A stretch of DNA of 64,000 nucleotides from NCBI RefSeq assembly GCF_024622195.1, contig NZ_JANKBI010000011.1:62001-126000 (forward strand), read 5' to 3'. The notes beneath the pieces were generated by a model, which had not been told where the DNA came from, ran no database searches, and saw nothing but the letters and a program-made list of their open reading frames with translations. This document shows, in pieces, positions 1 through 7,895 of this stretch (position 1 is its first letter; each line of letters begins with the position of its first letter). This DNA is from Murimonas intestini (lineage in GTDB: Bacteria; Bacillota; Clostridia; Lachnospirales; Lachnospiraceae). The translations under genes were made by a program, and so were the position numbers.

Positions 1-849
1 GAGGAACAGTTTTTCCGCCTCCGAGCCTCTTCCATAGTCCATGCGCAGCCTTTTCCCGTCTTTATCTAAAACCTTAAAGTCATCCTCCTGGCTTTCCACT
101 GATATCCCAAGCTCATCCAGCGCCATACGCAGCGCCAGTTCCCATGTAAACAGATAGACCATTGACCCGTCCTTCAGCGCATTTACCACATATTCGAACT
201 CAACTGCACTCACCTTGTACTCCAGAAATAATATCCAGAGCATTTTCTTCTGGTTCATGCTCAGAGCATTCCAGAACTCCATATCTCCACCGCTCATGGG
301 AAGATAGCGGTAATATGTGTCCGGGTAATCCTCCGCTATGCCTGCAAACAGCTTTTTAGCCAGAAGCGTCCTGGACACAGCCAGATAGTCCTGCCTGTAA
401 TCCAAATTAGCCAGGCAGCTGCACAGCTCATCCCGCTCGCCCTCATCCTCTATATAAAACCTGAGGCAGATATTAGATATTTCATCAAAATCTCTTCCCG
501 AGGTACTGCTCTTGATGAGTTCCAGTTCTTTCCTGCCATTTATAAATCCTGCCTCTGCCCACACATGCTCCAGTTCTCCGCTGGTGCCGCAGACGCTGAC
601 AGGATATTTTTCAGAGATCAGCGCTGACAGCACTCCGTACTTTTCCAAAAAGTCATCACAGATGAAGCTGGTGTACTCATAGAACACCCACAGTGTCTTC
701 TCCTGCCCTACAATATAGAACTGCGGTATCTTTTCCAGATCTGAAGCCACTGCCCAGACCATCTCCATCATATAGTATGGCGCATTACCCTCCGGGATAT
801 TATCCCTGAATTTAATTTTCTGCCTTGCGGCAATCACCTTTTTATGCAT
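1..849 (-). CDS. Unknown protein, 3' end cut by window edge
   Basis: An open frame of 283 codons reads from an ATG at 849 off the left edge without a stop; GGGGG lies just upstream as a ribosome binding site. The visible protein starts MHKKVIAARQKIKFRDNIPEG, is rich in charged and aromatic residues, and shows no signal peptide, membrane segment or motif that I recognise. It lies 33 bases downstream of kdpC in the same direction, so it may be the last gene of the kdp transcript. It is not KdpD or KdpE: there is no receiver, kinase or USP-like sequence in the visible part. Function unknown. Confidence 0.75.
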   Translation of the reverse strand, partial: MHKKVIAARQKIKFRDNIPEGNAPYYMMEMVWAVASDLEKIPQFYIVGQEKTLWVFYEYTSFICDDFLEKYGVLSALISEKYPVSVCGTSGELEHVWAEAGFINGRKELELIKSSTSGRDFDEISNICLRFYIEDEGERDELCSCLANLDYRQDYLAVSRTLLAKKLFAGIAEDYPDTYYRYLPMSGGDMEFWNALSMNQKKMLWILFLEYKVSAVEFEYVVNALKDGSMVYLFTWELALRMALDELGISVESQEDDFKVLDKDGKRLRMDYGRGSEAEKLFL

Positions 850-881
850 AACATTACCCCCATTCAGAGACAAGCCCCGTT

Positions 882-1490
882 CTAGTCAGTCAGAATACCG
901 TCAAGTGCAAGATTTACTTTCAGCACATTGACTACAGGCTCGCCAAAAATACCAAGAAACCTTCCTGTTGTATATTTATCAATGATCTCATTTACTTCAT
1001 CTGCTGTCATATTATTCCGGGATGCGATCCTGTCTGCTTGATACCTGGCGGCAGCCACGGAAATGTGGGGGTCAAGCCCGCTCCCTGAGCATGTCACCAG
1101 ATCGACCGGAATCGGCTGCCCTCCTTTCTCAGGGTGGGCTGCCCTTATCTTCTCTGTCCGCTCAGCTACCAGAGCCTCATATTCAGCGCTGGCCGGATTG
1201 ATATTGGAGGGGGCGGCGTACACAAGCGCCTGGCCATTGTCATCAATGTAGGTGGAGGTATCTATATTCATGATCCTGCCCCACATATGTTTCTCATCTG
1301 TATACTGCTGGCCCAGCAGCTCACTTCCGTATTTTTTGCCGTTGACTTCAATTATACTACCATTGGCCTTATCTGAAAAGAGCGCCTGGGCTGCCCCTGT
1401 TATCACAGCAGTGTACAGTATACCGCACACTGCTGAAAAAATCAGGAAGAATACAGCAGCTCTTGGTAAAACTTCTTTAAATGTCTTCAT
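882..1490 (-). CDS. kdpC: Potassium-transporting ATPase subunit KdpC
   Basis: KdpC is the single-span subunit of the P-type K+ pump KdpFABC and stabilises the KdpA-KdpB complex on the membrane. About 202 residues, the family's usual length. The N-terminal hydrophobic helix (about residues 10-32) is followed by the extracytoplasmic part with family sequences PSNINPAS, VDLVTCSGSGLDPHIS and ISVAAARYQADRIA. A GTG at 1499 would add three residues, but it overlaps the GAGAGGTG ribosome binding site, so the ATG at 1490 is the better start. The gene follows kdpB by 46 bases. Confidence 0.95.
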   Translation of the reverse strand: MKTFKEVLPRAAVFFLIFSAVCGILYTAVITGAAQALFSDKANGSIIEVNGKKYGSELLGQQYTDEKHMWGRIMNIDTSTYIDDNGQALVYAAPSNINPASAEYEALVAERTEKIRAAHPEKGGQPIPVDLVTCSGSGLDPHISVAAARYQADRIASRNNMTADEVNEIIDKYTTGRFLGIFGEPVVNVLKVNLALDGILTD

Positions 1491-1536
1491 AATAAACACC
1501 TCTCTAATCTATACATGTACGCCAGTCTCCATTCCT

Positions 1537-3615
1537 TTATATATTGCCCACAAAGCCAAGCGCAACTATGATCATGTCGATCAGCTTAATGCACACAAAT
1601 GGTGCGATTATTCCGCCAAGCCCGTAAATGAGAAGGTTCCTGGATAAAAGCCGGCCGGCTGAAACTTCCCGGTATTTCACACCTTTTAATGCCAGCGGGA
1701 TCAGTGCAATGATGATCAGTGCATTGTAGATGATGGCTGACAGGATCGCGCTCTGAGCATTATGCAGATTCATGATATTTAATGCACTCAGCTGCGGATA
1801 CAGTCCTAAAAACAGAGCCGGTATAATAGCAAAATACTTTGCCACGTCGTTTGCAATACTGAAAGTGGTCAAACTTCCCCTTGTCATCAGAAGCTGTTTT
1901 CCTATTCTGACAATGTCGATCAGCTTCGTGGGTGAGGAGTCCAGATCAACCATATTTCCGGCCTCTTTTGCAGCCTGTGTGCCTGAATTCATGGCCACTG
2001 CCACATCAGCCTGTGCCAGGGCAGGGGCATCGTTTGTGCCGTCTCCTGTCATAGCTACCAGATGCCCCTTGCTCTGGAAGTCACGTATCATGGCAAGTTT
2101 CCCTTCCGGGGTCGCTTCAGCCAGGAAATCATCCACACCCGCCTCCGCTGCGATGGCCGCAGCTGTCAGGGGATTATCGCCTGTTATCATGATAGTCTTG
2201 ATGCCTATTTTCCTCAGATCAGCAAATTTTTCCTGCACACCCTGCTTTATAATATCCTTCAGATGGATGACGCCCAGGATCTTGTGGTTTTTTGCTACAA
2301 GAAGCGGTGTACCTCCCTGATTGGATATTCTTGTGACCGTCTCCTCACATTCCCTGCTGTATGGGTAACCCCCGTCCTTTGCATATGCCCTGATAGCGTC
2401 CGCTGCTCCTTTTCTTATCTCATTTCCCGGAAAATCAGCTCCGCTCATTCTCGTAGCGGCAGTAAATGGAATAAAGGTCATGTGAAGGTCGCTCATATTT
2501 CTTCCTCTGAGGCCGAATTCTTCTTTTGCAAGCACTACTATGCTCCTGCCCTCAGGCGTCTCATCTGCCAGGGAGGAAAGTTGTGCCGCATCTGCCAGCT
2601 CCCCCATATCAGTGCCGTCCACAGGAATAAATTCACATGCCTGCCTGTTTCCCAGAGTTATGGTACCTGTCTTATCCAGCATCAGGATATCCACATCTCC
2701 TGCTGCTTCTATTGCCCTTCCGCTCATGGCCAGGACGTTTGCCTGGTTCAGCCTGCTCATCCCCGCGATCCCGATCGCTGACAGGAGCGCTCCAATCGTA
2801 GTTGGCGCCAGACATACCAGCAGCGCCACAAGGGACGTGACAGATGTCGGGTTAACTATTCCCGCCTGCCTGGCTGAAAACAGGGAATATGCATACAGGG
2901 AAACTGTAACCAGGATAAAGATAATAGACAATGCCACCAGGAATATCTGCAGGGCTATCTCATTTGGCGTCTTTTTCCTGGCTGCCCCCTCTACCATGGC
3001 AATCATCTTATCCAGAAAGCTCTCACCCGCCTCGCTGGTCACCTGGATCACCAGCCAGTCTGAGATAACTGTCGTACCTCCTGTTACTGCGCTCCTGTCA
3101 CCGCCGCTCTCACGTATTACAGGGGCCGATTCACCAGTGATGGCGCTCTCGTCTACTGACGCGGCCCCTTCCACAACTTCACCGTCCGCCGGGATCTGCT
3201 CTCCGGCGCGGACAATGACGTAATCACCTTTTTTCAGACTTGCGGACAGGATCTTTGTAATCTTCTCCTTCTGTGAGGGAGAGGGTATCTTATTTGCCTG
3301 CACATCTTTTTTCGCGGCCCTCAGGGAATCCGCCTGGGCCTTTCCCCTGCCCTCCGCGATCGCCTCAGCAAAATTTGCAAATATCACAGTAAACCACAGA
3401 ATCACGGCAATCGCCAGTGTAAAGCCTGAGGGTGCATCCTTGATTCCAAACAGTGACACTACAAACAAAATGCTTGTCATTATTGCCGATATATACACAA
3501 GAAGCATAACCGGATTTTTTGCCTGGACTTTCGGATTTAATTTTATAAAAGAGTCTCTGACCGCTCTTGTGACCATTTTCGGGTCCGAGAGGGCTGTTTT
3601 CTTTTTTGTCTCCAT
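1537..3615 (-). CDS. kdpB: Potassium-transporting ATPase subunit KdpB
   Basis: KdpB is the ATP-hydrolysing P-type ATPase subunit that powers high-affinity K+ uptake by KdpA. The 692-residue protein carries the actuator motif TGES (160-163), the phosphorylation motif DKTGT with Asp314 as acceptor, the hinge TGDGTNDAP and several hydrophobic helices (around 37-85, 218-245 and 255-285, plus a C-terminal group). Asp314 corresponds to Asp307 of the E. coli protein. The start has a clear AGGAGG seven bases upstream. It lies between kdpA and kdpC in the standard order. In E. coli the operon responds to K+ limitation through KdpDE, which is not in this window. Confidence 0.97.
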   Translation of the reverse strand: METKKKTALSDPKMVTRAVRDSFIKLNPKVQAKNPVMLLVYISAIMTSILFVVSLFGIKDAPSGFTLAIAVILWFTVIFANFAEAIAEGRGKAQADSLRAAKKDVQANKIPSPSQKEKITKILSASLKKGDYVIVRAGEQIPADGEVVEGAASVDESAITGESAPVIRESGGDRSAVTGGTTVISDWLVIQVTSEAGESFLDKMIAMVEGAARKKTPNEIALQIFLVALSIIFILVTVSLYAYSLFSARQAGIVNPTSVTSLVALLVCLAPTTIGALLSAIGIAGMSRLNQANVLAMSGRAIEAAGDVDILMLDKTGTITLGNRQACEFIPVDGTDMGELADAAQLSSLADETPEGRSIVVLAKEEFGLRGRNMSDLHMTFIPFTAATRMSGADFPGNEIRKGAADAIRAYAKDGGYPYSRECEETVTRISNQGGTPLLVAKNHKILGVIHLKDIIKQGVQEKFADLRKIGIKTIMITGDNPLTAAAIAAEAGVDDFLAEATPEGKLAMIRDFQSKGHLVAMTGDGTNDAPALAQADVAVAMNSGTQAAKEAGNMVDLDSSPTKLIDIVRIGKQLLMTRGSLTTFSIANDVAKYFAIIPALFLGLYPQLSALNIMNLHNAQSAILSAIIYNALIIIALIPLALKGVKYREVSAGRLLSRNLLIYGLGGIIAPFVCIKLIDMIIVALGFVGNI

Positions 3616-3649
3616 TTCTATACCTCCTAGGGATACTTAAAACTCACGC

Positions 3650-5461
3650 CTATCCAATCATCTGAAAGAAATCAGCTATAGGGCCTAATGCCAGCGCCGG
3701 GAAAAAGCTTAAGGCGCCGACAAGCAGTACAACAAAAATCAGTAAGAATATAAACATGGCATTTGTTGTTGATAATGTACCTGCCGTAACAGCGATTTTT
3801 TTCTTTCCTGCCATGCTTCCTGCTATTCCAAGCACTGCCGCTATCGGCACAAACCTGGCGAAGAGCATGACAAGTCCAAGGGACACATTCAGGAACGGCG
3901 TATTCGCTCCAAAACCTGCAAATGCAGAACCGTTATTGCCGCCGCATGATGAGTATGCATAGAGGACCTCAGAAAATCCATGGGCGCCGCTGTTGTTAAG
4001 GCTGTCCGCTACTCCGGGCACCAGGGCTGCTATACCGCTTCCGGCCAGAATGGCGATAGGTGTTGCAAGGCAGGCCAGTACGGCCATCTTCATTTCATAG
4101 GGTTCTATTTTCTTCTCCAGAAATTCCGGTGTTCTTCCCACCATGAGGCCGGCTATAAACACGGCCAGGATGGCAAAAGCCAGCATCCCATAAAGACCGC
4201 AGCCCACGCCTCCGAATATGACTTCACCCAGCATCATCTGCAGCATTGTAATCATTCCGCCAAGCGGTGTGTAGCTGTCATGCATGGAGTTTACAGATCC
4301 GTTGGACGCTGCCGTGGTAAAGGCTGCCCATGTGGCTGATGAGGCTATCCCAAACCTGGTTTCCTTCCCCTCCATATTTCCGCCTGACTGTCCTGACTGA
4401 CTCAGATCAACTGCACCGCCTGCTGCCAGCTGGGGTGTCGCTGCATGTTCATTGACGGCTATTATAGCAAGTGCAGCTGCCAGCATAATAAACATGGCTG
4501 CAAAGATAGCCGCTCCCTGCTTCTTATTTTTGACGTTCCTTCCAAACGTAAAGCACAGCGAAACAGGAATCAGAAGAATAGACAGCATTTCCAGCATATT
4601 AGAAAATGGCGTGGGATTTTCCAGTGGATGAGCTGAATTCACTCCAAAGAAACCGCCTCCATTTGTTCCCAGCTGCTTAATGGCAACCTGGCTGGCCGCC
4701 GGCCCCAGAGGTACCACCTGCTGTGTTATGATCTGTGCTCCGTCAACAGCTTTCCCGTCAACTGTTACAGTATCACCGTCAATTACAGCATCCTCTAAAA
4801 TATTTCCATCTGCATCCACAGCTGCCGGTTCCAGCAGGTCAACTGTCTCATAGGGTTTCAGGGTCTGTACCACACCCTGTGAAGCGATACCGATCGATAC
4901 GATAACAGCAAGGGGTATCAATACATAAAGGATGATCCTTGTCACATCCACCCAGAAGCTTCCCAGTCCCTGGGTCTTTACTCTTGTAAATCCACGGATA
5001 ACTGCAAACAGGACAGCGATCCCCACTGCTGCGGAGACAAAGTTCTGTACAGTCAGTCCAAGCGCCTGGGTCAGATAAGAAGCCTGAGCTTCCCCGCTGT
5101 ATGCCTGCCAGTTTGTATTCGTGACAAAACTGACTGCCGTATTAAAGGACAGGTGCCAGGACATTCCCTCTATCCCCTCCGGATTCCCCGGCAGCACTCC
5201 CTGCAGCATCTGCAGCAGAAAGAGGAATATGAGGCTTATGCCGCTGAAAGCAAAGACACTCACAGCATATTTTTTCCAGTTCATTTCCTCGTCTTTTTTA
5301 ACATGCAGTATCCTGTATAGAAAATTTTCACAAGGTACCAAAATACGGGACATAAATACCTTTTCCCCGTTCATTACTTTTCCTATGTATGCCCCCAGCG
5401 GTATGGCTAGCGCTGCCAGGATCACCAGGTATAAAGCATACTGCAAAACCGTATTAGTCAT
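3650..5461 (-). CDS. kdpA: Potassium-transporting ATPase subunit KdpA
   Basis: KdpA is the K+-selective channel-like subunit of the Kdp pump. It has about ten hydrophobic helices and the filter-type segments NTNWQAYSGE (115-124), GTNGGGFFGVNSAHP (from 265) and SSCGGNNGSAF. At 603 residues it is longer than the roughly 557 of the E. coli protein; the extra length lies mainly in an acidic, Val/Asp-rich stretch at about 207-240 (including DADGNILEDAVIDGD), between the helix ending near 200 and the second filter, probably an outward-facing loop. Its ATG overlaps the kdpF stop codon as ATGA, so the two genes are translationally coupled. Confidence 0.97.
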   Translation of the reverse strand: MTNTVLQYALYLVILAALAIPLGAYIGKVMNGEKVFMSRILVPCENFLYRILHVKKDEEMNWKKYAVSVFAFSGISLIFLFLLQMLQGVLPGNPEGIEGMSWHLSFNTAVSFVTNTNWQAYSGEAQASYLTQALGLTVQNFVSAAVGIAVLFAVIRGFTRVKTQGLGSFWVDVTRIILYVLIPLAVIVSIGIASQGVVQTLKPYETVDLLEPAAVDADGNILEDAVIDGDTVTVDGKAVDGAQIITQQVVPLGPAASQVAIKQLGTNGGGFFGVNSAHPLENPTPFSNMLEMLSILLIPVSLCFTFGRNVKNKKQGAAIFAAMFIMLAAALAIIAVNEHAATPQLAAGGAVDLSQSGQSGGNMEGKETRFGIASSATWAAFTTAASNGSVNSMHDSYTPLGGMITMLQMMLGEVIFGGVGCGLYGMLAFAILAVFIAGLMVGRTPEFLEKKIEPYEMKMAVLACLATPIAILAGSGIAALVPGVADSLNNSGAHGFSEVLYAYSSCGGNNGSAFAGFGANTPFLNVSLGLVMLFARFVPIAAVLGIAGSMAGKKKIAVTAGTLSTTNAMFIFLLIFVVLLVGALSFFPALALGPIADFFQMIG

Positions 5462-5547
5462 TGTCTGTCACCTCGCATCAGAATAATCACATAGTAGATC
5501 AGCATTGCCGCTGCAGCCAGTCCAATGACTGCGATTAAGATATCCAT
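5458..5547 (-). CDS. kdpF: KdpF small membrane subunit
   Basis: A 29-codon frame begins at ATG 5547, eight to ten bases after a GGAGGAG ribosome binding site, and reads MDILIAVIGLAAAAMLIYYV, then IILMRGDRQ. It is a single hydrophobic helix with a positive tail, which is the whole of KdpF, the lipid-like stabiliser of the KdpABC complex. Its stop overlaps the kdpA start (ATGA). Identification rests on position, length and hydrophobicity, because KdpF sequences are weakly conserved. Confidence 0.9.
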   Translation of the reverse strand: MDILIAVIGLAAAAMLIYYVIILMRGDRQ

Positions 5548-5642
5548 AGTCTTTCACTCCTCCTTTTCGAAAAAATCTTATCATAAAGGAGATTAAGATG
5601 GTGTTAGGGGTTATTAATGCCATATTAAGATTGCATAAAGAA

Positions 5643-5715
5643 AGCCGGCAGCTGAACCGCTCCCCAAAGGCCAGACTTATAATCTGACGATTGGGGCCCG
5701 GTTCAGTTACCGGCT
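5643..5715 (-). terminator. Long stacked hairpin between cyclase gene and kdp
   Basis: An imperfect inverted repeat folds into one long hairpin with stacked stems: AGCCGG/CCGGCT, CTGAACCG/CGGTTCAG, CCCCAA/TTGGGG and an apical CAGA/TCTG. On the minus strand it is followed by TTTCTTT, so it can serve as an intrinsic terminator for the upstream diguanylate cyclase gene. It also lies about 95 bases upstream of kdpF, so a leader or attenuator role for kdp is possible. No ydaO-type (c-di-AMP) or GEMM (c-di-GMP) riboswitch consensus was recognised. Confidence 0.6.
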
Positions 5716-5767
5716 CCTTCTCTATTTCCAGGAACGCCCTGGGTTCCCGCCGCGGGGCTTGATTTTA

Positions 5768-7732
5768 TTACTCACCGAAAACCATATATCTCCCGCGTCC
5801 TTCTTTTTTAGCCCTGTACAATACTTCATCCGCCTTCCTCATGAGCGCCGCATATTCCTGCACAACAGATTCAGCCTGCAATGCCCCGTCCTGGGCTGCA
5901 GTATCCCCATCAGTTCCTTCATACCAGGCAAGCCCGGATGAAATGGACAGGCTGCGGGTGGACATATCGGGGAACAGGATCTTCTTTTCCTCCACCAGGC
6001 TGTAGAATTCATCCAGAGCGCCAAGTACGGCCTCTTTAGACTCCCACCCGTGAAAACATATACAGAATTCATCTCCTGACCTTCTGGCCGTTATCCCTTT
6101 GTCATTGTCAAAGATTTTGAGGAATCTGGCACATATCTGAAGGTAGTCATCCCCCCAGTCGTGCCCGTACTGGTCATTTATTTCCTTAAAGCGGTCCAGA
6201 TCCAGCATGACAATTGCCGTAGTTCCGGTTTTTCCGCTGCCTGCCAGGGCAGCGCACACATCCTTTTTAAAGGCGCTTATTTTCCTGAGTCCGGTGAGGG
6301 CATCATAGTCTCTGTCATGTTCCAGCCTTTTCTTTTCCCCCACCTCCTTTGTCATATCCATGACTACGCCAAAGGTTCCTTCCTCTCCTGTTGTCATATG
6401 GATCCTCACCCATTTTTCCGGGTCATCACTTAATTTATATGTCTCACCTTCACGTTTTTCCCAGGACATGACATCTTCCAGCCGTTTCTGGAAAAGCTCT
6501 TTATCTTCATAGAGCCTCCCGGCCTCCTCCTCTGTCCACATCATGATCTGGCGCAGACGCTCTGTTGCCATGACTCTGTCCATTTTCTGGCTGAATTCAA
6601 ACGCACCGATGGGAAGATCCACAATGTCCATCACTTTTGATACCTTGACAGTCGTTCCCAGGATACTCTCTACCATCTTATTTATTCCCGCGCCAAGCTG
6701 CCGGAATTCCGGATTGTCATTTACCTGTATCTCCGTACCCAGCCTGCCTTCCGTAATATCCTCCAGCCCTTCCATGATCCTGTGCAGCCCGTCCACGATC
6801 TTGATCTTCAGCAGCCGCCTTATGGCAGCGACAGTAATAAGGCCTATGATCATGATTGCAAAAAATATAATGATCATCTGCCTTCCCCGTTCGGAATACA
6901 GCCCCTGCTCATCCTTTCCCACACCTATTATAAGGCCGTTGTGACGCTCCAGCACGAAATACATGCGGCCGCCCTCACCTGAGGCAAATCCGCCCTCTGA
7001 ATACTCTTCTGTCCTGTCTTCAGACAGGCCCAGCACTTCCATATTCTTCCCGTTCATTATCTCATCAGTACTGGCAAGGATCACGCCAGTGGCAGAATCC
7101 ACTGCGAATATGACACTTCCCGGATCCACAGGCACTCTGGAAAATATGTAGGAAAGTTCATTTTTCTTCTGCGCCTCCAGAAGCCTGACAGGAGCCATCC
7201 CTATCTGTACGATTCCTTTCTCGTCCTGCCTGGCTACTCCCACGTACTGGAATATCTTTTTCTCAGCACCGTTAGGCTGGATATCCTGCACCAGGAAATC
7301 GTCCGGGTCTTCCAGTATCTTCAGGAATTCTGCAGTCTGTTCTGTGCTTGCAAAGTCCATGCCAAAGTATTTAGGTATAGTTCCGGCAAAAAGGATGCCG
7401 TCACTGTCAATCACATGCAGCTCATCCACATTGAGTAATTCCTTGATCCGCCCAAGCTCCTCCTGGCTGTCCAGAACCTTTGGATTCTGCTGGATAATAT
7501 AGGCGAAAGCCCTGGCTCTTGTCAGGTAATCCTCACTAAGACTGTCCTTAAGCCCTGCTATCTCTGCATTATTTCCCTCTATAGTACCTGCTGCCTGTTC
7601 TATCTTCTGTTTTGCATTCTGTACCATATGCTCCTGGGCAGCCTTTCCCTGGAGCAGCCAGCAGATCCCGGCCACGACCAGCAATGCAACTATGATGACT
7701 CCACTCATATATTTTGTGAATATCTTCTGCAT
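5768..7732 (-). CDS. Membrane-bound diguanylate cyclase (GGDEF)
   Basis: Predicted to make cyclic di-GMP from two GTP. The 654-residue protein has an N-terminal membrane helix (about 10-28), an extracytoplasmic sensor region resembling Cache folds (about 30-285), a second helix (about 290-308), a HAMP-like linker, a short PAS-like part with GTFGVVMDMTKE, and a C-terminal GGDEF domain with DYDALTGL and active-site SGDEF at 552-556. The RxxD product-inhibition site normally found just before the signature is not visible (KGITARRSGDEF), so feedback inhibition may be absent. It stands alone with a GGGGAAGG ribosome binding site. Confidence 0.9.
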   Translation of the reverse strand: MQKIFTKYMSGVIIVALLVVAGICWLLQGKAAQEHMVQNAKQKIEQAAGTIEGNNAEIAGLKDSLSEDYLTRARAFAYIIQQNPKVLDSQEELGRIKELLNVDELHVIDSDGILFAGTIPKYFGMDFASTEQTAEFLKILEDPDDFLVQDIQPNGAEKKIFQYVGVARQDEKGIVQIGMAPVRLLEAQKKNELSYIFSRVPVDPGSVIFAVDSATGVILASTDEIMNGKNMEVLGLSEDRTEEYSEGGFASGEGGRMYFVLERHNGLIIGVGKDEQGLYSERGRQMIIIFFAIMIIGLITVAAIRRLLKIKIVDGLHRIMEGLEDITEGRLGTEIQVNDNPEFRQLGAGINKMVESILGTTVKVSKVMDIVDLPIGAFEFSQKMDRVMATERLRQIMMWTEEEAGRLYEDKELFQKRLEDVMSWEKREGETYKLSDDPEKWVRIHMTTGEEGTFGVVMDMTKEVGEKKRLEHDRDYDALTGLRKISAFKKDVCAALAGSGKTGTTAIVMLDLDRFKEINDQYGHDWGDDYLQICARFLKIFDNDKGITARRSGDEFCICFHGWESKEAVLGALDEFYSLVEEKKILFPDMSTRSLSISSGLAWYEGTDGDTAAQDGALQAESVVQEYAALMRKADEVLYRAKKEGRGRYMVFGE

Positions 7733-7821
7733 CTGACCTTCCCCTCACATGCCTCCCCCTTCCGGGCTGACAGTTTTTCTTTTCATTTTACCGCCATTTC
7801 AGAAGAGACACAAGAGAAAGA

Positions 7822-7873
7822 AAAAAAATAAGCTGCTGCCCGCGTTCTTTATGAAAAAACTGCGGGCAGCAGT
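7822..7873 (-). terminator. Intrinsic terminator after GH3 gene
   Basis: GCTGCTGCCCGC pairs with GCGGGCAGCAGT across an 18-base loop. Read on the minus strand, the stem is followed by TTATTTTTTTTC. It ends the uidA-GH3 operon 23 bases after the GH3 stop. Confidence 0.9.
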
Positions 7874-7895
7874 ATTCTAAGCTTGTATTATTCTG

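Noticed and set aside
2062..2781. Plus-strand open frame of 239 codons opposite kdpB
   Set aside because: Antisense shadow of a well-supported gene.
5548..5767. A c-di-AMP or c-di-GMP riboswitch upstream of kdp
   Set aside because: The stretch holds only the stacked hairpin; no riboswitch consensus was recognised.
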